Positions 7,629 to 13,887 of a stretch of DNA of 16,831 bases are shown piece by piece. The stretch is from contig JASLXP010000058.1 in the NCBI GenBank assembly GCA_030740295.1, forward strand, positions 1 through 16,831, written 5' to 3'. The translations under genes were made by a program, and so were the position numbers. Position 1 is the first letter of the stretch; every line of letters begins with the position of its first letter. The notes below the pieces were generated by a model, which worked only from the letters and a program-made list of their open reading frames with translations, made no database searches and was not told the origin of the DNA. The stretch comes from Planctomycetota bacterium (GTDB lineage: Bacteria > Planctomycetota > PUPC01 > JACPCR01).

Positions 7629-8714
7629 ATGACCAGCATACAGATCTTTATTGCCGGATTGTTGTTGGTGGGCAGCACCTGGGCCAAGGACGTCACTATC
7701 GTGGTCTACGCTGCCTATGGCTCGCCGCATGTTGTCTACCTGAACGGCCGCGTGCTGGAGAAAGAAGAGCGAAAGGCACCCAAGAAAGACGACTCGCTAT
7801 GGCGCCGTCTCCGACGAATCGCATCGGATCTCGAATCGGACGAAGTTCCAAGCATGCGCCTGACATGGAAGCTCGGAGAAACAGGGTCCACCATCCGCAC
7901 GAACAAGGAAGGCCTGTTTGAGGTATCTGTTGAAGCGCCCGAGGGCACTCTTTTCAGCCGCCTGAAAGCTCCGGAAGTGTCGCTCGAATCAAAGGACGAT
8001 AGATACCTCGCCGAACCGACTTCGGTAACGCCGATGATCATGGCCCGCGGCGATCTGGCGATTATTTCTGACATTGATGACACAGTTGTTCGAACGGACG
8101 TTACAGAGGGCATGCTGTTTTTCAGACAGTTCGTGAAGAATGCGGCGCAGCTCGAACCGATTGCCGGTGTATCTACGCTCTACCGGTCGTTGAATGCGAA
8201 GTCCATGCCTGTCCTTTATCTCTCTGGGAGTCCGGTCAATCTGTTCGAGCGGCTGAGGCTCTATCTGGAGGTGCACAGATTTCCCGCGGGCCCGATGTTT
8301 CTCAAGAATCTTGGGATTCGCGATTCAGATTCTTTGTTCGCCCAGAAGACATACAAGCTTGGCCACCTGCGCAAGCTGGCGAAACGCCTCCCCGATGTTG
8401 AGTTTCTATGTTTTGGTGACAGCGGTGAAAAAGACGCGGAAGTGTACACAACCTTCCGAAAGGAATATCCGAAGAGAGTGAAAGGGATTTTCATTCGCCG
8501 CATTCCATCCACTAAGAAGTCTGTTCCCATTATGAAGGGCGCGTATCGGACAGAAGATTCTTTCGATGCCGCGCGCCGATTGGTTGGGATGGGTCTGGTT
8601 TCGAAGGAATTGGCCCTCGAAATCGGAAAGGAAGTCTGGGGTGAAAACCCGATGCCGATGTCATTGAGATTGGATCTGGAGGAAGAGGTACTTAAAGCGA
8701 AATCAGGAGAGTAA
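7629..8714 (+). CDS. Exported App1-like phosphatidate phosphatase (DUF2183 / App1 catalytic domain)
   Basis: Counted from ATG 7629 the protein has 361 residues. A signal peptide (IQIFIAGLLLVGSTWA) is followed by a beta-sandwich domain with a GRVLEKEE segment near 40-47 and an RTNKEGLFEVSV segment near 90-101, as in bacterial App1 proteins. The catalytic domain has all four HAD-type motifs: SDIDDT at 147-152, SGSP at 199-202, a Lys in TYKLGHLRK near 243, and FGDSGEKD at 262-269. Yeast App1 dephosphorylates phosphatidate to diacylglycerol; bacterial members are less understood. A TTG at 7596 would add 11 residues, has a GCAGGA-like site upstream and would give the signal peptide a positive charge, so it is a real alternative start. 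The stop is 1 nt before the next gene, making a two-gene operon with the metallophosphoesterase. Confidence 0.88.
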   Translation: MTSIQIFIAGLLLVGSTWAKDVTIVVYAAYGSPHVVYLNGRVLEKEERKAPKKDDSLWRRLRRIASDLESDEVPSMRLTWKLGETGSTIRTNKEGLFEVSVEAPEGTLFSRLKAPEVSLESKDDRYLAEPTSVTPMIMARGDLAIISDIDDTVVRTDVTEGMLFFRQFVKNAAQLEPIAGVSTLYRSLNAKSMPVLYLSGSPVNLFERLRLYLEVHRFPAGPMFLKNLGIRDSDSLFAQKTYKLGHLRKLAKRLPDVEFLCFGDSGEKDAEVYTTFRKEYPKRVKGIFIRRIPSTKKSVPIMKGAYRTEDSFDAARRLVGMGLVSKELALEIGKEVWGENPMPMSLRLDLEEEVLKAKSGE

Positions 8715-8715
8715 T

Positions 8716-10437
8716 ATGGATATCAGGATTGAAGCCAGGCTGCTGAGTTTCCTCGTCATCGGACAGTTGTCATTGGCTGTCGGGCAGAATCAAAAACCGC
8801 TTGCCCGGCTGGTCGTGTTATCGAATCCGTATATCACGACGCTGCCTTCAAAAGAGATTCGCGATGAGCATGGTTCGAACCGCGGTTGGCTCAGCAAGCT
8901 TGCCGCGCCGAGCATGGCGAAGAGTGTCGCAACGATAAATCAAATTCAGCCGGACGGGGTTGTCATCCTGGGCTCGTTGACCTGGTCCGGCAGCGAATCG
9001 GATTTCGCCGCGTTTGAGGCATCCATAAAAGGGATCAAAGCGCCGGTCTTCACGACGCCCGGACTGCGTGATACTCCCGAAGGAGGGATGGAGAAGTATC
9101 TGTCCCGGTTTGGCAGTCAGAACGTGCTGAACATGACGAAGACCGTGAAGGGCGTTCAACTTGTCTTCGCCGGCGACATCGGCAAGACCGCCACTCTAGA
9201 CAACGCCGTGAAGAGGATGCGGTCTCAGACGGACGGGAATCCAGCCAGGGCCACACTGATTTTCGGTGGCCGTACGCACCCGCATGGGGTTGGTGAATTC
9301 GATCCGAAACACGAAGCATTCTGGCAGTTCGTTGCCTGGGCAAAAGTTGCTGCCAGATTCGAGCCCACCCGTTACGGCTCGCGTGTTCTGCTTTATCGCG
9401 ACCTCCCCCTTTACATGGTCGGCTCGACGGCCTGGTCCCTGCGCGGGGCCATCACTCATGTGAAGATTTTCGAGAATCGCATTCTCGTTGAGAAGATTGC
9501 CTCTCCATCACAGCCACCGTTTGCCGCTGAGCTGCCGAACCCGGTCGGCGCGCCTCGGTTCGCGACTGCGGAAACCGACCCGCACAGATGCCCTTCCTAT
9601 ACGATCGACCTGGCAGCGAAACCCGGGCTGTCGTTTGCGGTTGTTTCAGACCCGCAGCTCAGTATCGGCAGAAATCGAAAGCATCTGCTCGAAAAGGCCC
9701 AGAAATGCATCGAAGACCTGAACAGACTCAGGCCTGCACACACCTTCCTTCCCGGCGATCTCGTTGAGGACAACCTGCCGGAGGAATGGAACCTCTTCAA
9801 TGAGATCTTCGCCGATCTCGAAATGCCATACACCGTCATGGCAGGCAATCATGACGTGCTGTACGTGCATAATTTCGTTGAACGCGGCTACAGCTCTGCG
9901 CCGCAGAAGAAGCCGGACTATCTGGCCAAAGTGACGAAGGCGATGGAGGACGCGGCTGCGGAGGGTTACACCGGGTCGACCGCCCTGTTCCAGAAGTTCA
10001 CCAAGAGCAGACCACACCTGGTCGTCGAGAAGGGCGGCTGTGTTTTTATCTGCACCGAGATTCTGACTCAGCGGATCGAACCGGAGGAGGTCGCCTGGCT
10101 CAGGCAACAACTGGAAAAAACCAAATCAGCCAAACATGTTTTTGTCATGGGCCACTACCCGGTGTTGCCTGCGTTCGGTAACAACGTGCACGGAGACAAG
10201 GGCGGCGATGCGGTATTGGCGATGCTCAAGGAATTCAAGGTGGCAGCATTCATCTTCGGGCACCGGCATCGCCCCGGTTTTCAGATGCACGAGGGCACGG
10301 CGCACGTCCTCTGCGACAACATGCAGAGCAGCGTGCTCGTTCACGTTTTCGATGGCCGAATCGTGATCGGGCGGAAGACGCCGGCTTCACCTCTTTATGA
10401 AAAAGTGGTCGTACCCGAGCCGCGGTTTGTGAAGTAA
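8716..10437 (+). CDS. Exported metallophosphoesterase with tandem degenerate and active domains
   Basis: The 573-aa protein starts at an ATG 1 nt after the App1-like gene, with AGGAG placed 6 nt upstream inside that gene. Residues 1-24 form a signal peptide (LLSFLVIGQLSLAVG). Residues about 30-260 have the strand and helix order of a calcineurin-like phosphoesterase but altered motifs: SNPY at 36-39, GSLT at 86-89, GLRD at 116-119, GGRTHPH at 184-190 and EPTR at 216-219. Residues about 305-552 are the active copy: SDPQ at 311-314, GDLVE at 347-351, GNHD at 377-380, GHYPVLP at 479-485 and GHRH at 515-518, enough to bind two metals. It should act outside the cytoplasm on a phosphoester. Coupling to the App1-like gene suggests both act on related lipids or their products, which is inference. 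It ends 25 nt from the convergent small gene. Confidence 0.9.
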   Translation: MDIRIEARLLSFLVIGQLSLAVGQNQKPLARLVVLSNPYITTLPSKEIRDEHGSNRGWLSKLAAPSMAKSVATINQIQPDGVVILGSLTWSGSESDFAAFEASIKGIKAPVFTTPGLRDTPEGGMEKYLSRFGSQNVLNMTKTVKGVQLVFAGDIGKTATLDNAVKRMRSQTDGNPARATLIFGGRTHPHGVGEFDPKHEAFWQFVAWAKVAARFEPTRYGSRVLLYRDLPLYMVGSTAWSLRGAITHVKIFENRILVEKIASPSQPPFAAELPNPVGAPRFATAETDPHRCPSYTIDLAAKPGLSFAVVSDPQLSIGRNRKHLLEKAQKCIEDLNRLRPAHTFLPGDLVEDNLPEEWNLFNEIFADLEMPYTVMAGNHDVLYVHNFVERGYSSAPQKKPDYLAKVTKAMEDAAAEGYTGSTALFQKFTKSRPHLVVEKGGCVFICTEILTQRIEPEEVAWLRQQLEKTKSAKHVFVMGHYPVLPAFGNNVHGDKGGDAVLAMLKEFKVAAFIFGHRHRPGFQMHEGTAHVLCDNMQSSVLVHVFDGRIVIGRKTPASPLYEKVVVPEPRFVK

Positions 10438-10462
10438 GGCTGGAGTCACTCCAAATTCACAG

Positions 10463-10912
10463 TCAGTCTTCCTTCTCCTTATCGCGTTCCCTTTTTTTCG
10501 CTTTGTCCTTGCCCCTGGCTTTTTTCTTTGCAGTGGCTACAGCGACTTCGTCCGAGGCGCGTTTGCTTGATGGGACTTTTTCCAGGAGCTTCTCTGCGTA
10601 CTCTTTTGCCTCCTCCTCAGTTTTGAGGCTGTACTTTCTGATCCTGACCCTTACGTCCTCCGGCTTCTCTGCTTTCTTGCGTTCTCGGAATGGGAGGTCC
10701 TTCCATTGTTTCACCAGTTTCTCACCTTCACGGGTGCGATTTCTTGCCCACGTCTGCGCCTGTCTGGCCGGAACGATGTGATAGGAAATTCTCTCGTTTT
10801 CATCTTCCACCTCGATTACGGCAAACCGATTCCCCCTGGCGAAAGAAAAATCAGGTAGAGCGAGAATAGTCAAAAGAGCAGCAAGCCCAAGGCAGTAAAA
10901 TTTCCGTTCCAT
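10463..10912 (-). CDS. Small exported, lysine/glutamate-rich hypothetical protein
   Basis: From ATG 10912, preceded by AGGAG with an 8-nt spacer, the product is 149 aa. The frame stays open upstream to 10981, but the residues before the chosen start look non-coding. The protein begins with a good signal peptide (MERKFYCLGLAALLTILALP, cleavage probably after SFA), continues with a compact region containing RFAVIEVEDENERISYHIV and a Trp-containing WARNRTREGEKLVKQWKDL segment, then a charged helical region and a C-terminal tail made almost wholly of Lys, Arg, Glu and Asp (KKKARGKDKAKKRERDKEKE). I do not recognise the family. It lies downstream of the isocitrate dehydrogenase gene on the same strand (96-nt gap), and may be cotranscribed with it. 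The basic tail could bind anionic surface polymers or nucleic acid. Confidence 0.7.
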   Translation of the reverse strand: MERKFYCLGLAALLTILALPDFSFARGNRFAVIEVEDENERISYHIVPARQAQTWARNRTREGEKLVKQWKDLPFRERKKAEKPEDVRVRIRKYSLKTEEEAKEYAEKLLEKVPSSKRASDEVAVATAKKKARGKDKAKKRERDKEKED

Positions 10913-11008
10913 TTCACGGTCTCCTATCAAAAGAGGATTGCCGGATTCAGGGATATCCGAGGTCTGAGCAAAGGTAACCATCCATAGTTATGAGAATAGA
11001 ACAACGGT

Positions 11009-12247
11009 TCAGCCCATGTTCTCTATGATCGCATTGGCGAATTCCGAGCATTTAACCTGCTTGGCGCCTTCCGTCAATCTCGCGAAGTCGTAGGTCATCA
11101 CCTTTTGAGCGATGGTCTTCTCCAGGCCTGCGACGATGAGGTCGGCGGCTTCTGTCCATCCGAGGTGACGCAGCATGAGATCGCCGGAAAGCAGGACCGA
11201 GCCCGGGTTCACTTTGTCCTGGTTTGCGTACTTCGGGGCGGTGCCGTGGGTGGCTTCGAAGATGGCGTGTCCGGTTTCGTAATTGATGTTTCCTCCCGGT
11301 GCGATACCGATGCCTCCGACCTGTGCGGCCAGCGCGTCCGATCCGTAATCACCGTTGAGGTTCATGGTGGCGATGACGTCAAACTCTGCCGGGCGGGTGA
11401 GCACCTGCTGGAGGAAGATATCTGCAATCGCATCCTTGATGAGGATCTTGCCTTGGGGCACGTCCCCTCCGCAGTCTTCCCATGAAACCACCTTGTCCGC
11501 GAATTCTTCTTTGGCGAGCTCGTATCCCCAGTTGCGGAACGCACCTTCGGTGAATTTCATGATGTTGCCTTTGTGCACCAGGGTCACGCTTTCACGGTTG
11601 TTTTCGATGGCGTAATTGATGGCGGCGCGGATGAGCCGCTTGCTCCCAAAAATGCTGATCGGCTTGACGCCGAGCCCCGAATCTTCGCGGATTTCCCATC
11701 CGAACTCTTCCTTCATGAATGCGAGCAGCTTCTTTGCTTCTTCCGAGCCCTGCTCCAGTTCTTTGCCCGCGTAAACGTCTTCGGTGTTTTCACGGAAGAT
11801 GACCATGTCAACGAGCTCGGGATTCTTAACCGGGCTCGGGACGCCTGTGAACCAGCGGACCGGACGCAGGCAGACATACAGATCGAGCAATTGCCGAAGG
11901 GTGACATTCAGACTGCGGAAGCCTCCGCCGACGGGCGTGGTGAGCGGGCCCTTGATTCCGACCAGGTAATCTCTGAATACCTCGACGGTGGAATCCGGCA
12001 GCCAGTCTCCGGTTTCGTTGAACGCTTTTTCGCCGGCGAGGATCTCCATCCACTGGATCGCCCGTTCGCCTCCATAGGCTCTTTCGATTGCGGAGTCCAT
12101 CGCTTTCGAGGCGGCGTGCCAGATATCCGGCCCGGTGCCGTCTCCGATGATGAACGGGATGATCGGTCTGTCAGGGACGTTCAATCTGCCATCGGTAAGA
12201 GTAATCTTCTCGCCATTCGCGGGAACTTGGGGTTGAAAGTCAGCCAC
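11009..12247 (-). CDS. icd: NADP-dependent isocitrate dehydrogenase
   Basis: The 412-aa protein matches the homodimeric bacterial type I isocitrate dehydrogenase and converts isocitrate to 2-oxoglutarate plus CO2 in the TCA cycle. The isocitrate-binding loop [13 protein letters not shown] at 107-119 includes Ser112, the equivalent of the E. coli phosphorylated serine, and CLRPVRW at 126-132 and [11 protein letters not shown] at 151-161 follow. Lys226 (VHKGNIMK) and Asp301 (NLNGDYGSD) are catalytic or metal ligands. NADP specificity is supported by HGTAPKY at 334-340 (Lys339, Tyr340) and TYDFARL at 385-391 (Tyr386, Arg390), the residues that bind the 2'-phosphate in the E. coli enzyme. The start is a GTG at 12247 with GGAGAAG just upstream. 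It stands apart from other TCA genes. Confidence 0.97.
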   Translation of the reverse strand: MADFQPQVPANGEKITLTDGRLNVPDRPIIPFIIGDGTGPDIWHAASKAMDSAIERAYGGERAIQWMEILAGEKAFNETGDWLPDSTVEVFRDYLVGIKGPLTTPVGGGFRSLNVTLRQLLDLYVCLRPVRWFTGVPSPVKNPELVDMVIFRENTEDVYAGKELEQGSEEAKKLLAFMKEEFGWEIREDSGLGVKPISIFGSKRLIRAAINYAIENNRESVTLVHKGNIMKFTEGAFRNWGYELAKEEFADKVVSWEDCGGDVPQGKILIKDAIADIFLQQVLTRPAEFDVIATMNLNGDYGSDALAAQVGGIGIAPGGNINYETGHAIFEATHGTAPKYANQDKVNPGSVLLSGDLMLRHLGWTEAADLIVAGLEKTIAQKVMTYDFARLTEGAKQVKCSEFANAIIENMG

Positions 12248-12378
12248 GGTGCTTCTCCGTTGGTGTTGGTAATAGATGTGTCAGGCTGGGAAGGGGGCAT
12301 AGTTTCTGTTCGTGTTCCGATACCGCAAGCGACACTATCGCCTTGCTCCGGGGCAAAGATTAAGACGAAGAGAAAGAG

Positions 12379-12393
12379 CCGGCGAGACGCCGG
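12379..12393. repeat. GC-rich hairpin, REP-like element or terminator between acyltransferase and icd
   Basis: CCGGCG and CGCCGG flank an AGA loop. On the minus strand the hairpin lies about 21 nt after the acyltransferase stop and is followed by a pyrimidine-rich run (CTCTTTCTCTTCGTCTT), so it could end acyltransferase transcription. The wider sequence (GAGACGCCGGAG) also looks like short palindromic intergenic repeats I associate with several uncultured phyla, which only a genome-wide search can confirm. Confidence 0.45.
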
Positions 12394-12414
12394 AGTTCCC
12401 AAGTCCCCGAACTT

Positions 12415-13059
12415 TCAGTCCCGGACGGAATAACCGTTGAGACAGGCATTGAGATTTCCTTCAATCTTCTCGAGGACCTCGTCCGCAGCACTGTACCTGC
12501 CCGCGAAGATAGGTTCTCCGTAGGTGACGGTCATTTTTGAGAACGGGAGAGGAATGATGGCCCGGTCCCAACGCCACAGCCTGAAGTGCCATTTGGGGAG
12601 AACCGCCATCGGCAAAATGACGCCGTCTATTTTTCTTGTGATGGTAGCGATCCCTGGCTTGACTTGATAGGCCGGCCCCTCTGGTCCGTCCGGCGCGATA
12701 AACGAATTCATGCCACGTTTAATGTCTCGGATCACTTTTGCGACTGCAGTCGCATTCTTCCGTACATCATCATCCGGGCAGGTAAAAACCGGTTTGCATC
12801 CGTAGGCGCGGCTGAGCGGGCCGAGGATCTCGCCGGTCTTCCCGCCCAGGGTCAGGTTCACGATGTTGGTGGGGTCTTCGAATCTTACGGAGCAATACCA
12901 GCCAACAATGTTGGTATGCCAGAAAGTGTATATGACTCGGCCATGTTCGAGCGCCTTGTCACGGTTTTCCGGATCTATGAAACGCCACCTTACGGTCTGA
13001 TACACCACCCAGGCGTAAACGAAGATGAAGTAGGCGAGGAAAAGCCTTACACCTCGCAT
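12415..13059 (-). CDS. Lysophospholipid acyltransferase-like protein, DUF374 family
   Basis: From ATG 13059 the product is 214 aa, the usual size for DUF374, a family related to the PlsC/LpxL acyltransferases. It begins with a membrane anchor (VRLFLAYFIFVYAWVVYQTV) and has YTFWHTN at 44-50, the substitute for the H-x4-D catalytic site, a SRAYGCKPVF segment near 83-92, and DGPEGPAYQVKPG at 124-136, the second family signature. It probably acylates a lipid or lipid A-like precursor at the inner face of the membrane. The frame stays open to 13248 (ATGs at 13098 and 13248), but the extra N-terminal residues do not look like this family, and AGGTGG 8 nt before 13059 supports the shorter form. The start is therefore uncertain; the family call is not. 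Confidence 0.83.
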   Translation of the reverse strand: MRGVRLFLAYFIFVYAWVVYQTVRWRFIDPENRDKALEHGRVIYTFWHTNIVGWYCSVRFEDPTNIVNLTLGGKTGEILGPLSRAYGCKPVFTCPDDDVRKNATAVAKVIRDIKRGMNSFIAPDGPEGPAYQVKPGIATITRKIDGVILPMAVLPKWHFRLWRWDRAIIPLPFSKMTVTYGEPIFAGRYSAADEVLEKIEGNLNACLNGYSVRD

Positions 13060-13228
13060 GATTCCGCCCACCTGAAATGTCTTTGTTAACCAGGCCATCT
13101 GTGTAACGATAGAGCACGGCCCCCTGATGCTCGACTCATACGTGTCGCTCGGTGCAAAGGGAGCCAAATTGATAACGATCTTTAGTGATGTATATAGCTG
13201 CTCGAAGAAAGTAGGATTCCTTGAACTA

Positions 13229-13249
13229 TATGGAGTGATATTCTCCATA
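13229..13249. repeat. Inverted repeat, possible operator, in divergent promoter region
   Basis: TATGGAG and CTCCATA are perfect reverse complements around a 7-nt AT-rich spacer, a spacing typical of dimeric regulator sites. It lies 61 nt upstream of the phospholipase-like ORF. Confidence 0.4.
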
Positions 13250-13299
13250 CCTGTCGCAACGCTTCAAAATTTAAAGTCTTTTACCTGACACCACCACTC

Positions 13300-13304
13300 G
13301 GAGG
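13300..13304 (+). promoter_or_regulatory. Ribosome binding site of the phospholipase-like ORF
   Basis: GGAGG lies 6 nt before ATG 13311, which argues that this short ORF is translated from that start. Confidence 0.7.
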
Positions 13305-13310
13305 CAAGTC

Positions 13311-13871
13311 ATGCCCTCTAATCTTGACAAATTCGATCACCTGGTCGTCCTGATGTTGGAGAACCGTTCTTTCGACAACATGCTGGGCTGGCTCTATGAC
13401 CCGAACAACGCTCCCCCTTTTGACAAAGTGCCGGGAGGACAGACATTCAATGGTGTCTCTGGCAAAGGCCTCATCAACCCCCCATACACCCATCCCCCGC
13501 AAACAGAAGGTCCCGGTGACGGCACGGCCCCCGTCATCCATTTGCCTGACCCGGCCAGGCTTGGCGACAACGGCCTGGACAGCGATGCCATCGTGAGGGT
13601 TTCGCAAAGGCTGGGAACGGTCCTGCTCATGGTGGGCAATAACACCGTCCGCTCCGCTGTTGCCGCCCTTCGCCTGAAGGGCATCGCCGACTGGCTGTGC
13701 CAGATCGGTGCCCAGCCGCGGGATGTATTGGAAGGCTATGATGAATGGTTGAACACAGCCGCGCCTGATGACTTCGATAGAAAGAACACCCTCCGCATCC
13801 GCACCATCGGCCTCATCGTCGAGCTCATGGGCCATCTGGCAATCGCCTACCAGGAGGCCGAGGTCAGATAA
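13311..13871 (+). CDS. Short protein with phospholipase C/acid phosphatase N-terminus joined to an unrelated helical tail (truncated or chimeric)
   Basis: The 186-aa ORF opens with a clear signature of the PF04185 phosphoesterase family (phospholipase C and AcpA-type acid phosphatases): FDHLVVLMLENRSFDNMLGW at 8-27, where the Glu-Asn pair binds metal, then LYDPNNAPPFDKVPGGQTFNG at about 28-48. Family members are usually 400-700 aa, and the remaining metal and catalytic motifs are absent. From about residue 90 the sequence becomes a run of amphipathic helices (SQRLGTVLLMVGNN, IRTIGLIVELMGHLAIAYQE) that I do not recognise. It has a good ribosome binding site and an intact frame. It may be a remnant of an internal deletion fused to another gene's end, or a genuine small protein. 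Catalysis by itself is unlikely. Its stop is 16 nt from the convergent glycosyltransferase gene. Confidence 0.7.
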   Translation: MPSNLDKFDHLVVLMLENRSFDNMLGWLYDPNNAPPFDKVPGGQTFNGVSGKGLINPPYTHPPQTEGPGDGTAPVIHLPDPARLGDNGLDSDAIVRVSQRLGTVLLMVGNNTVRSAVAALRLKGIADWLCQIGAQPRDVLEGYDEWLNTAAPDDFDRKNTLRIRTIGLIVELMGHLAIAYQEAEVR

Positions 13872-13887
13872 TTCAGTCAGGATGCAA

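Larger units (their letters stand above)
13060..13310. promoter_or_regulatory. Divergent intergenic region between DUF374 gene and phospholipase-like ORF
   Basis: This 251-nt region is more AT-rich than the flanking genes and must carry the start signals for both divergent genes. A 7-bp inverted repeat with 7-nt spacer (TATGGAG / CTCCATA, 13229-13249) lies in it. I found no convincing -35/-10 pair on either strand. Up to 189 nt of it could instead be the N-terminus of the acyltransferase if its longest frame is used. Confidence 0.4.

Noticed and set aside
10441..10453. TGGAG-TCA-CTCCA hairpin after the 573-aa phosphoesterase gene as a terminator
   Set aside because: The stem has only 5 bp and is not followed by a T-run.
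11573..12433. A 286-codon open frame on the plus strand opposite icd
   Set aside because: It lies antisense to the clearly conserved isocitrate dehydrogenase gene, its translation matches no family pattern I know, and GC-rich genes often leave such open antisense frames.
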